Source: Paenibacillus phytohabitans (GTDB taxonomy: Bacteria > Bacillota > Bacilli > Paenibacillales > Paenibacillaceae). Taken from it: DNA of 64,000 bases. The position numbers and the translations under genes are program-made. Each line of letters starts with the position of its first letter. Position 1 is the stretch's first letter. The stretch covers positions 62,001 through 126,000 of the forward strand of contig NZ_WHOB01000098.1 in NCBI RefSeq assembly GCF_013141775.1, read 5' to 3'. The notes under the pieces are model-generated. The model saw nothing but the letters and a program-made list of their open reading frames with translations, was not told the origin of the DNA and searched no databases. Below are positions 21,333 to 29,622 of this stretch, piece after piece.

Positions 21333-21659
21333 GTGGAGGCGATTATAATTAACACAATTGGGGCAAATATTAAACAACTACGAAAAATACATAATCTTAA
21401 TCAAACTGATTTTGCTAATAAAATCGGCGTTTCTCAAGGCAGCCTTAGTGATTTGGAATTTGGAAAAAGTAAGCCGGCAATAGAAACTGTTATTTCAATT
21501 TGTTCTGTTTTTAGGTGTTCTTATGAGTGGTTTTTTACTGGGAGGGAACATTCAAATATTGGGGATTTAAATAATACAATCAGTGAATTAGTGCAAGTTA
21601 TTAAAGAACTTTCCCATAGTGAGCAACATGAATTATTAACAGTTGCAACACCTACATAA
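21333..21659 (+). CDS. Xre-family helix-turn-helix regulator
   Basis: The HTH lies in the first part: IGANIKQLRKIHNLNQTDFANKIGVSQGSLSDLE, with FGKSKPAIETVISIC helices after it and a C-terminal coil (NDLNNTISELVQVIKELS). About 108 residues if started at GTG 21333. The open frame extends up to 21288, but that part is TnsB site L3. GGAGG at 21335-21339 would instead suit an ATT start at 21348, which begins right at the domain, so the true start is uncertain. As first gene of the element it may control transposition or cargo, or itself. Confidence 0.8.
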   Translation: MEAIIINTIGANIKQLRKIHNLNQTDFANKIGVSQGSLSDLEFGKSKPAIETVISICSVFRCSYEWFFTGREHSNIGDLNNTISELVQVIKELSHSEQHELLTVATPT

Positions 21660-21998
21660 TAAAATTATCAACGAACTTTCTTGAAGGTGATCTTAGGGAG
21701 AGAAAGTATCAGACTTTCATCGCTTCATTAACGGGTAGGATAGCTATCAGGAGAAAATAAAATATTAAGTATTAGACTGAGGAAATGAACCTGTTGTATT
21801 TGAAAAAAAAGATTAGACTGGAGGCATTGACTTGATTTTTGAATTGAAGAAACATCTGTTTTTGATAATGAGCTTTTTTTAAAAAAAGGAGAGGCAGACA
21901 AAACCAGTTAAACAGGTTTATAGACTGCCTCTATCGTTGTTTAACTAATAGTTTACTATAGTTAAACAAATGATAGAGCTATTGTTTAACTATCATTG
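21660..21998. repeat. Gene-free gap with TTGTTTAACTA repeats
   Basis: 339 bp between the Xre gene and the convergent PLD-like gene. A GAGGCAG...CTGCCTC hairpin (21891-21932) is probably the Xre terminator. Beyond it TTGTTTAACTA occurs at 21937-21947, inverted at 21959-21969 (perfect 11-bp palindrome arms) and again directly at 21982-21992. The last copy overlaps ATGATAG/CTATCAT arms next to the PLD-like gene's stop. No ORF with a ribosome site was seen. Confidence 0.55.
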
Positions 21999-23126
21999 TC
22001 ATCTTGAAGTATTATCAATGGCAGGATTTACTGAATCCTCAGATAGGTCTCTAATTTTTATCACTAATTCTTTAAGTTTGTCGATTATATCGTCAAAGTG
22101 ATCCTTTACTGCATAAACATCCGCACTGACTTCATTACAGATTTCTTCAAATTTATCGTTAGCTTCGTCTGCAGCGATTTCTAAGTAATGCTCTAACCAC
22201 TCCTCATCAGCAATACCACTGTATTCTTTATCAAATATATCTATTGTTTCATCAGCTCTATTGAAAATAACATAATTATAGAAATTAGTGTCATATTCAA
22301 TTAACTCAATAAAGGAATCCGCATGCATACTTCCGCATATGTCTACCATACAAGACAGAATATTGGTTGTTTTGTCGTCATCAGATTCAATATTTTCAAC
22401 TAAACCTTGTATACTATTTAATTCATTAAGGTCATGAAGTAATACGTAAATATCATCTTCAGTAAAACTAGTTTCGTCTTCTATGAAGTAGAAGATACCT
22501 TCTCGATTTACCCTAAAAAACTTATCTTTATAACTTTCAAAATGATTTAGCATTCTTGTCAAAATACTCATAGTAAAAAGTCGCAACTGGTCATAATCAT
22601 CATTAAAGTATGGAACTGATTCATCAATCAGCTTTTCAAAAAAAAGTTCATACAGCTTTACTATAAACTCCTTATCGCTAACTAATACCCCAGATTCATA
22701 GTTCTGGCTGCTTTCAACAGAGTAGTTTTCTGAACCAATATATATAATGTTTTCGGTACCAATAATTTTCGAATGATTGTTAAAGTTGAAGTATGGAAGA
22801 ATTACAGCATCAAAATCTGCGGGATTTAGCTTTTTAAGATAAGCATTAATATTCGCGCTGGCCCTTTCCTTAAAACTCTTCCCTTTTGGGCTTGATGCAT
22901 AAAAACTCATTCGAGCAGGAATATTTGAAACGAATTTGATATCAACGTCCTCGTTGAGTTTTTGAAGTCCCTCAAAAAGTGGGTCATCTTTTTCTGAAAA
23001 AGAGATATTGAACGTCGCTATTCTGATCTGCTTTGCATATTGAAAATCATCAAGAACATCTTGATAACCAAACTCCCCTTTTGTAGATATGAAAACACCT
23101 TCTTTGAAAGATAACCTCGTAATCAT
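21999..23126 (-). CDS. Phospholipase D-like (PLDc) protein, probable nuclease-type
   Basis: 375 residues from an ATG at 23126 with GAGAGGTG before it; a longer frame from 23147 has no ribosome site. N-terminal half: PLDc-like fold with one HKD-type motif, NHSKIIGTENIIYIGSENYS (about residues 125-145), keeping His, Lys and the GSxN but with Glu in place of the usual Asp. C-terminal half: helical, acidic and unassigned. Stand-alone single-HKD proteins dimerise to make one active site and are often nucleases in restriction or defence loci. It sits divergent to the ABC-3C genes; whether it works with them or is a separate cargo gene is not decidable here. Confidence 0.7.
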   Translation of the reverse strand: MITRLSFKEGVFISTKGEFGYQDVLDDFQYAKQIRIATFNISFSEKDDPLFEGLQKLNEDVDIKFVSNIPARMSFYASSPKGKSFKERASANINAYLKKLNPADFDAVILPYFNFNNHSKIIGTENIIYIGSENYSVESSQNYESGVLVSDKEFIVKLYELFFEKLIDESVPYFNDDYDQLRLFTMSILTRMLNHFESYKDKFFRVNREGIFYFIEDETSFTEDDIYVLLHDLNELNSIQGLVENIESDDDKTTNILSCMVDICGSMHADSFIELIEYDTNFYNYVIFNRADETIDIFDKEYSGIADEEWLEHYLEIAADEANDKFEEICNEVSADVYAVKDHFDDIIDKLKELVIKIRDLSEDSVNPAIDNTSR

Positions 23127-23406
23127 CAAAAACACCTCTCTTCTCATGTATTATGAAAGCCTTCGTACATATACGATTCAACTATATGTTATGCCATTCA
23201 CATAAAAGTCGTCTATAACAAGTTGTGCTAAACAATATGATAAAGGGAAAGTGGTGTACAAAACTATAAAGTAGAGCCGGAACATCATTCTGGAAAAGCA
23301 TTCAAGGCAAAGTTAGATTGTATGTATAAACATAATAATAAAATATGTTAATAATATGTATATTTATATAAAAAGAACATTTGTTTGGAAGGTAGAGGAG
23401 AGAGAA

Positions 23407-23436
23407 ATGTCGAAAGTTGAAGAAAGGTTGTTTTAA
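23407..23436 (+). CDS. Possible 9-codon leader peptide before the ABC-3C operon
   Basis: ATG at 23407 behind GAGGAGAGAG, reading MSKVEERLF and stopping at TAA 23434-23436. The stop runs directly into the ribosome site (AAGGGAGGG) of the effector gene. Such geometry can couple or limit translation of the downstream gene. It could be chance; the good ribosome site is the only support. Confidence 0.35.
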   Translation: MSKVEERLF

Positions 23437-23449
23437 GGGAGGGAAAGAC

Positions 23450-24667
23450 GTGGGTGGTACCAAACAACACACTGCAGCTGGCCAGATGGCTGGATACTTA
23501 TTTCAACCAGAAAGGGCCTTGTACTGGTTAGCCAAAAGCTCAGATGGATCTCAGATTGGTATTGAGACAGAAGACGATATCGTAATAAAAGCTATTAATA
23601 ATGAGATTACCGGTCGGGAGCAAGACAAGCATTCAACCTCAGATAACATTCCGTTTGGGGACAGCAGTAAAGACCTTTGGAACACCCTTAGAATATGGTG
23701 CATGGCAATACAATCAAATGAAGTCAATGTAGAACAATGTCAGTTTCATCTTGTAACCAATAAAATATTACCGGAGGGTATAACTAAAAGATTGGGGAGG
23801 GCAGCAACAGACATTGATGCTAAGGCATGTTTGGAAGAACTGAGGAGGAAAGCCCTCATATTACCCGATTATATCTCTGAAATTGGTAAACAAGTTTGTC
23901 AGAGTGAGGACACAGTTTTACTGAAATTAATAAAAAATATAGTTGTTTCTGATAGTGCTGATGGTGCACATGGTAGTGAATTAAAAGATCAAGTGCGCTC
24001 ACTTCTATTAATTCCTTCAGATGTACCTTACGATGAAGTATATAACGGATTGTTAGGTTGGATACACTCATGTGCCTTAAATGCGTGGAGAAATCGAAAG
24101 CCGGCTTGGCTACAGAGAGAATTATTCACTCTTTATTATCATAGACTCTTAACAAAATACAAAATCCGACCATTTATTGAAACAGCTAAAAGCCTTATGC
24201 CAGTTTCAGATGGTGAGAGAAATCATTATATGAATGAACTATTTGTAAGGCAACTTTACTTGCTTTCATTTGAACAGAGTGATGATCTACTAATTGATGC
24301 AATTGATGATTATTTATGTAACGCAACTGAACGGACGCGTTTTAGCGTAGCTGGTAATTTGACTAAGGAAGACTTAGAGCTTTTTGATGAAGCATTGAGC
24401 GAGCGATGGCAATTAATCCACTCTGTAAAAAAACAAACATTTAAAATTAAAAAGCGTACTAGTGATGATGTTCAGACATTGGGGGAACTCATTGGACTTG
24501 AGGTGCTGTCAGAGACCCTTGACCATAATGAGAGCTTGGCTGGGGTGGCTACTGAACAGTCCTATTTGACACGTGGTAGTTATCATCACTTAGCGAATCA
24601 GATGTTGGTTGGGTGGCATCCAGAGTATGCTCAACTCTTAGGGGGAACAGCTAAAAATGCTAAATGA
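23450..24667 (+). CDS. ABC-3C system effector with nuclease-like N-terminal domain
   Basis: 405 residues from GTG 23450 (GGGAGGG six bases before). The N-terminal part has the pattern of DUF4297/Cap4-like PD-(D/E)xK nucleases: AAGQMAGYLFQPERALYWL, IGIETEDDIVI, the EQDKH core and DLWNTLRIW. The remaining approximately 280 residues are helical and end in WHPEYAQLL, typical of proteins that recruit the three-component partners. It overlaps the next gene by 11 bp and forms a compact three-gene operon with the middle component and DUF3732 ATPase. Likely role: DNA cleavage released by the ATPase on phage or plasmid invasion. Function is inferred from family and context. Confidence 0.72.
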   Translation: MGGTKQHTAAGQMAGYLFQPERALYWLAKSSDGSQIGIETEDDIVIKAINNEITGREQDKHSTSDNIPFGDSSKDLWNTLRIWCMAIQSNEVNVEQCQFHLVTNKILPEGITKRLGRAATDIDAKACLEELRRKALILPDYISEIGKQVCQSEDTVLLKLIKNIVVSDSADGAHGSELKDQVRSLLLIPSDVPYDEVYNGLLGWIHSCALNAWRNRKPAWLQRELFTLYYHRLLTKYKIRPFIETAKSLMPVSDGERNHYMNELFVRQLYLLSFEQSDDLLIDAIDDYLCNATERTRFSVAGNLTKEDLELFDEALSERWQLIHSVKKQTFKIKKRTSDDVQTLGELIGLEVLSETLDHNESLAGVATEQSYLTRGSYHHLANQMLVGWHPEYAQLLGGTAKNAK

Positions 24668-25133
24668 ATATGATGCTGTTCAAAATCCTGCCCTAGGCGC
24701 CCTGTTGCTTTGGACTTTTGTTAATGAGTTCTATAAGTCTTCAGCGGAACAAGAAGGCCCTATACTTCCGCATATAATGCTAGTTTTGCCAATCTTGTTT
24801 AATCAAGATTTTGTCGAAAACATTTATAAAAGGAACAAGAAAGGCGGTCTTTATAACGCTCTGAATGATGAAATGGCGCTATTTATAGGGGTTCAAAATA
24901 GAATGCAAACAATGAGCGACATAACTTTTAAGTCTTTAAATGTTTGTAGTTCTGCAAAAATCGTTCTACTGGACAAGAATAACTTTCAGTTTATCCCTGT
25001 ACGGACTAAAATACCGGACTATAAACATAATGAAGGTATACATAAAATGTTGGCTGCTGCAAAACGGCTGGGTTACTGGTTTGCTACAATCGAATTAAAT
25101 CAATTAAGCGTGTTATTAAAAGTGAGGTTTTAA
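24657..25133 (+). CDS. ABC-3C middle component
   Basis: 158 residues. The opening MLNEYDAVQNPALGALLLWTFVNEFYK and the ending ATIELNQLSVLLKVRF fit the small 'three-component ABC system middle component' family, the constant adaptor between effector and ATPase. It starts inside the effector gene and ends 2 bp before the ATPase gene, so all three are translationally linked and presumably made in fixed ratio. No catalytic motif visible. Confidence 0.72.
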   Translation: MLNEYDAVQNPALGALLLWTFVNEFYKSSAEQEGPILPHIMLVLPILFNQDFVENIYKRNKKGGLYNALNDEMALFIGVQNRMQTMSDITFKSLNVCSSAKIVLLDKNNFQFIPVRTKIPDYKHNEGIHKMLAAAKRLGYWFATIELNQLSVLLKVRF

Positions 25134-25135
25134 TT

Positions 25136-27124
25136 ATGAACTTTAAAATAGAGCAAATTGTTCTTTGGCCGAAAGATATTACTAAGCAAACGAGAAAACT
25201 TATTTTTAAACTGGATAAGGTAAATATAATCACGGGGGATAGCCAAAAAGGGAAATCTTCAATTATTCCAATAATTGATTATTGTCTGGGAAGTAGCAAG
25301 TGTACAATTCCGGTTGGTGTTATTCGTGAGAAAACAGAGTGGTTTGGGCTTGTTATTGTAGTCGGTTCAAAGAGAATGCTCATCGCACGTAAGGAGCCAG
25401 GGATTCACATCCAAAGTGCAGAGGTATACATAGACGATGAAATAACAATTTTAAATGAGCTACCAAGACCATATGGAAAGACAAATACTAAGTCTCTTAA
25501 GAACAAACTTAATGAGATATCTGGCATGCCTCAACTTACACTCTCCGATAATTCAGACAGCGACTCTCCTGGTAAGAGGGCTAGTTTTAGAGATTTTTCT
25601 GCTTTTCAATTTCAACCCCAGCATATTGTAGCTAATCCATATACCCTTTTCTTTAAAGCGGATACAGCTGAACATCAAGAGCGATTAAAAAATATCTTCC
25701 CTTTGGTACTTGGCGCAATCGATAAGAAAACCTTACTACTTAAACAAGAACTTAAATTACTGGAACAAGAGTTGCAGAAAAAACAAAAGATCCGCAATGA
25801 AATGAGGCGTATCTCAAATAACTGGATTCTTCAATTGAGGGATTATTATTCAAAAGCTAGAGAATACGGTTTACTTCATAATGCACCTGATGTTTCTGAA
25901 CATTGGGCTGCGTATAGATACATCACGTATCTTAAGGAGATTTCTACTTCACCAACAAGAAGAATATTACAAGTTGAAAAGAATGCTACCGAGAGGGCAG
26001 TTGATGAATTGAATGCACTCACTGAAAATGAGATCGAAATCTCCAGGGAGATTGGAACACAAAGAAATCAGTTATATAAGTTGACAAATCTGTATAAATC
26101 AGAAGGGCAGTTCCATGGTTCACTAAAAATACAAGAAGAAAGAATTGAACCCGTCAGATGGTTGGCAGATTTGGTTGGAGAGGCGGAGGTCTGTATATTT
26201 TGTGGGGCAGTAAATAATAAAGCCCATGAAGACCTTCAGCACTTAAAAGATCACCTCGAGAAAATTAATGCTTCATCCAACTTCATAGAAAGCTCCTATG
26301 GCATCTTAGATAGGGAAATTATAAAACGAAAAACTATGCTTTCAGAACTTGAAGGGTCACTAAATACTGTGCGAAAGCAGAAAGAACTGCTTCAAGTCAG
26401 ATCAGAGGAGCTGCGTAAAATTAGGCAAACCGAGAATGAAGTATACAGATTTCTGGGCAGATTGGAAAAGGCATTAGAAGATTATGTTTTAGTAAATGAG
26501 GATGACACACTTCAAATAGAAATTTTTGAACTTGAGCAGAAAGTTAATAGTATCAAACAACAAATTGATCCTAAAAAACTCAAGGATAAATTAGAACGTC
26601 AGATCGATAGGGTTTCGCAAGATATAATGCGGTATGCAAAGCATCTAGGTGTCGAAAACCCTGATGACACTATCTTACTAGATACTGTTAATTTAACTTT
26701 GCGTAAGAAATCAGGAGGGAGAGAAGATTTTCTCTGGGAAATTGGGAGCGGAGCAAACTGGATGGGATATCATATCGCTACGATGCTTGCATTGCATGAT
26801 CACTTCGCAAATCTTGAATGGAATGCAGTCCCGCAGTTTTTAGTGATTGATCAACCCAGTCAAGTATACTTTCCTGATAAACTTCAAAAATTATCAGATA
26901 TAGATTATTTACCAGAAGATATCTTAAAGGTACAAAAAATATTTACCGCATTTGACTATCATTTTAGTCCACGGAGAGAAAATCCAACTCAAATAATCCT
27001 TATTGAACATGCTGACGAGATTACATGGCAGTCACATAAACATATTGTGCATGTTGTTAAGAGATGGAGAGACGATGATCCTTCAGAAGATAATGCATTG
27101 ATCCCTAAAGATTGGCTGACATAA
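25136..27124 (+). CDS. ABC-3C ATPase, DUF3732 (Rad50/SMC-like)
   Basis: 662 residues with split ABC-ATPase layout: Walker A TGDSQKGKSS (residues 33-42); two long coiled-coil arms (about 190-320 and 370-480); a zinc-hook-like VCIFCGAVNNKAH between them near 350; then the C-terminal lobe with the Walker B region FLVIDQPSQVYFP. DUF3732 ATPases are the motor of ABC-three-component conflict systems. By analogy with Rad50 and RecN it should sense DNA ends or structures and license the nuclease-like effector. Last gene of the operon; the region after it is AT-rich and gene-poor. Confidence 0.82.
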   Translation: MNFKIEQIVLWPKDITKQTRKLIFKLDKVNIITGDSQKGKSSIIPIIDYCLGSSKCTIPVGVIREKTEWFGLVIVVGSKRMLIARKEPGIHIQSAEVYIDDEITILNELPRPYGKTNTKSLKNKLNEISGMPQLTLSDNSDSDSPGKRASFRDFSAFQFQPQHIVANPYTLFFKADTAEHQERLKNIFPLVLGAIDKKTLLLKQELKLLEQELQKKQKIRNEMRRISNNWILQLRDYYSKAREYGLLHNAPDVSEHWAAYRYITYLKEISTSPTRRILQVEKNATERAVDELNALTENEIEISREIGTQRNQLYKLTNLYKSEGQFHGSLKIQEERIEPVRWLADLVGEAEVCIFCGAVNNKAHEDLQHLKDHLEKINASSNFIESSYGILDREIIKRKTMLSELEGSLNTVRKQKELLQVRSEELRKIRQTENEVYRFLGRLEKALEDYVLVNEDDTLQIEIFELEQKVNSIKQQIDPKKLKDKLERQIDRVSQDIMRYAKHLGVENPDDTILLDTVNLTLRKKSGGREDFLWEIGSGANWMGYHIATMLALHDHFANLEWNAVPQFLVIDQPSQVYFPDKLQKLSDIDYLPEDILKVQKIFTAFDYHFSPRRENPTQIILIEHADEITWQSHKHIVHVVKRWRDDDPSEDNALIPKDWLT

Positions 27125-27639
27125 ATTCCTTAAGCATTGAGGCTAAATGCGATACTTGTAAAATGAATAATAAAAGGAATAATTCTTTTCTAAGTGTTTA
27201 TGTTTTGAATATTAACGTATTCTGTGTGGAATTATCATAATTGGGTAAAATAAAACATAGAATAAACAAGGTTTTAAGAGCTGAAAGTGTAAAGTTGTAT
27301 TCGAGGAATAGAGTCATAAAATAAAAAAATAGAATGAAAATAATAATAAAATATACAACGGAAATTGACTCGAAAACTGGTGAATAATTTGTTTGATAAA
27401 AGCTACATAAATTGGTACGAAAAATGGTCTAGAATAATTTTGAAATATCAATTATAATTTCAAATATAACAGTGATGCTATTAATCAAAATTTAATAGCA
27501 AAAAAAGGCCGTTTCAACTGCACTCAAGTGACTCGTTTATTTATAAACTAAAAAGACTGCGATCTTACGAGGATCGCAGCCTACTAGAGTGTAAATGCAG
27601 CCTTGACTCTGTTGAGATGGCAAAACAATGTCTCTTACG
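27125..27639. other. AT-rich gene-free stretch with one minus-strand hairpin
   Basis: No ORF with a ribosome site. The only clear structure is CTGCGATC/GATCGCAG (27557-27579), followed on the minus strand by TCTTTTT. It would terminate a leftward transcript, for instance a long RNA from the micro-ORF at 27663-27791. Confidence 0.5.
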
Positions 27640-27674
27640 AAAAAGCACTTTAGCTTAGCGGGCTAGTGCTTTTT
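27640..27674 (-). terminator. Hairpin overlapping the micro-ORF stop codon
   Basis: AAAAAGCACT (27640-27649) and AGTGCTTTTT (27665-27674) are perfect complements. The stop codon of the micro-ORF (27663-27665) lies at the edge of the right arm. T runs exist on both strands, so it could terminate in both directions. Confidence 0.7.
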
Positions 27675-27791
27675 TCGTTTGCTCAAGTAATTAAATATTC
27701 GAGAACAAATCTTATGCACGAATTTAATTAACTCTATTATGCCACTTGTGATCCCAACAACTGCACTAAGCAGATAGATAAGATTTATCAA
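27663..27791 (-). CDS. Hydrophobic 42-residue peptide, type I toxin-like
   Basis: TTG start at 27791 behind an exceptionally strong ribosome site (GGAGGGAGGG, spacing 6). The peptide begins with one TM helix (INLIYLLSAVVGITSGIIELI) and ends in a basic amphipathic tail (FNYLSKRKKH). This size, topology and strong ribosome site resemble membrane toxins of type I toxin-antitoxin pairs (TxpA/BsrG/Fst type), though I recognise no specific family. The stop sits within a terminator hairpin, and a second minus-strand hairpin lies about 85 bp further on. On a mobile element such a unit would help keep the element in the host. An antisense RNA is not demonstrable from sequence alone. Confidence 0.5.
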   Translation of the reverse strand: MINLIYLLSAVVGITSGIIELIKFVHKICSRIFNYLSKRKKH

Positions 27792-27799
27792 GGCAATCC

Positions 27800-28510
27800 C
27801 TCCCTCCGTAACACAGAGCAAGGTACTGCATGTCCGCCTCATTATTAAATTAACTTATAATTTTGTGTTTGTAAACCATATTTTCAAACCCCGCGCCAGA
27901 CAAGGATTACCCACATTTATTGACGTTTTATCCACAAGTAATCCACAGCATGATCAAACCATAAAGGTGATTAATTTTACGTTTTTGTCACAGTTTTCCG
28001 GTGATAAACACCTTATATCACATTTTTTTAATGTGAGTGTACTAATTCTTGCAGGTCGTTCTTAAATGCGGTTCTTCAGTTGACAACGTTTTGCGAGATG
28101 CCCGCCCCCTCTACATTATTACTCCTTTACACAATATTATTATATCATATATCCAAATGAGTACACAGAACATACGTTTGCCATAGTACCCTGAAAAATG
28201 GCTGCCAAACGGAGTCGAAGGAGAAAAATCAAGAGAACATAAGCCAGCGGTCCCGAATCGCTAAAAGGAAAATACACACAACACATAGATTTTTTAATGA
28301 TTATAAAACTATATATGTAAAAAACAAGATCGTTAGTTCGCAATTTCAAATTGACTTCTTCCAACAACTGGATTACGGTTGTATATAATAAATGGATCTT
28401 TAGATCTTATATATCTGCTTACATGTGAGATGGATTTTGGCCTAATATTTTTATACAGTTAGTTTTATTGAGTTGTTTGTAGATAATTTGAATTAAAAGG
28501 GGAATCGCAG
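27800..28510. other. Gene-poor stretch with DnaA-box-like motifs
   Basis: 711 bp without a convincing gene; the open frames here lack ribosome sites. It contains TTACCCACA (27907), TTATCCACA (27928, a perfect DnaA box) and TAATCCACA (27939) within 41 bp, then AT-rich sequence leading to the promoter of the membrane-protein gene at 28511. Confidence 0.5.
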
Positions 28511-29155
28511 TTGAATAAGAAAAATCCAAAAATCATTAAACTTGATGAAATGGAAACAGCAAGTAAGTACATTAGAAAAAAGTATCGTATGGGTTTTTGG
28601 GGGTTAGGTATTCTAAAACTAGGAGATATAAATAAATTAAGAAGTGATTTAGTAAAGGATCACACAGAATCGGAAATGGTCTCTATTAAGGCTAGCATTG
28701 ATACTCAATTCGAACATTATAAGCAACTCACGTCTATTATTGCTATTCTAGCATTAATTTTTACAATGATTTTTACATCTATAAATACTCAAATCAATTT
28801 TACAATGAAACCGATGGATTGGATTTATAATGCTAATCAAGAATTAAATAAAGAAATAAATAAAAATATGAAACCTGATGAAAGAACTGAAAATTTAATA
28901 AAACAAACCAATGAAATGGCTTCGGAATACTTTAAAGTTACAAAGGCAGCATTCAACGCTCTACAGATGAATATTTACTTTATTGCTGTCTTTTTGATTT
29001 TGATAATTTACACTTATTTTGGACGATTTCGTTGGATTGTATTAGTCAAAAATATCATAGAGGAAGCATTGAAAGAGAAGAAAAAAGAAAAAGACGAGGA
29101 TGAACGCAAGTGTAAGAATAGAAATGAATTGAGAATGCAAAGATTAATGAAATAA
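28511..29155 (+). CDS. Unknown two-helix membrane protein
   Basis: 214 residues from TTG 28511 with AAAAGGGG before it. Two TM helices (about 75-92 and 151-169) are separated by about 58 polar residues. Both ends would be cytoplasmic; the C-terminal end is extremely charged (KEKKKEKDEDERKCKNRNE) and may be coiled. No family recognised. Its own transcription unit, closed by the hairpin at 29218. Lies between the toxin-like micro-ORF and the first TniQ gene, so it is cargo, possibly part of an unrecognised defence unit. Confidence 0.6.
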   Translation: MNKKNPKIIKLDEMETASKYIRKKYRMGFWGLGILKLGDINKLRSDLVKDHTESEMVSIKASIDTQFEHYKQLTSIIAILALIFTMIFTSINTQINFTMKPMDWIYNANQELNKEINKNMKPDERTENLIKQTNEMASEYFKVTKAAFNALQMNIYFIAVFLILIIYTYFGRFRWIVLVKNIIEEALKEKKKEKDEDERKCKNRNELRMQRLMK

Positions 29156-29217
29156 AAGCGAGAAGGATATATCTATAAGTATAAAAGAGATAATTAAATT
29201 CACGCAATACTAATTAA

Positions 29218-29255
29218 GGCATCTGTCAGAAGTTAACTCTGATAGATGTCTTTTT
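29218..29255 (+). terminator. Terminator after the membrane-protein gene
   Basis: GGCATCTGTCAGA pairs with TCTGATAGATGTC and TTTTT follows. Confidence 0.88.
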
Positions 29256-29358
29256 ATCTTGCAAATTGATAAAGTAGGACTCTTTGTATACTTTTAGATT
29301 CGAACGTTGATAATGTTAAAAGTTCTTTTGAATCTAGAGTAAGAGAGGGGGTTTGATT

Positions 29359-29595
29359 GTGTCATATAAAGAGATTTTCGACCTTCACATACAACTACTT
29401 TCGATCTATGAAAAAAACATGAAGTCTTCATTTCCATATCAGTGGGAAATTAATTATTACAAGAGGCAGTTGTATTTCACCCAGGATATTGTTCAGCGAA
29501 TATTCGTATTAAACCAGTTAATCAATTTTCACGAGAAGAGTAGAGTAGAGCAAATAAAGTGGTGTTCTAAAGAGTACTTTAGTACATCAGAGTAA
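29359..29595 (+). CDS. Unknown 78-residue protein before tniQ-1
   Basis: GTG start at 29359 with AGAGAGGGGG seven bases before it (TTG at 29353 is the alternative). Helical and rich in Tyr, Gln and Lys (for example WEINYYKRQLYFTQDIVQRIF), no TM segment, no family recognised. It ends 27 bp before the TniQ gene and is probably co-transcribed with it, so a small partner of that targeting protein is possible. Confidence 0.5.
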   Translation: MSYKEIFDLHIQLLSIYEKNMKSSFPYQWEINYYKRQLYFTQDIVQRIFVLNQLINFHEKSRVEQIKWCSKEYFSTSE

Positions 29596-29622
29596 GTGAT
29601 GTAATCCTCATTTTAGGTAGAG

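Noticed and set aside
27865-28065. 66-codon plus-strand ORF in the gene-poor cargo gap
   Set aside because: No ATG start with a ribosome site and mixed composition; it only happens to cover the DnaA-box-like motifs.
28140-28367. 75-codon minus-strand hydrophobic ORF
   Set aside because: No ribosome site, AT-driven Leu/Phe/Ile composition; not supported.
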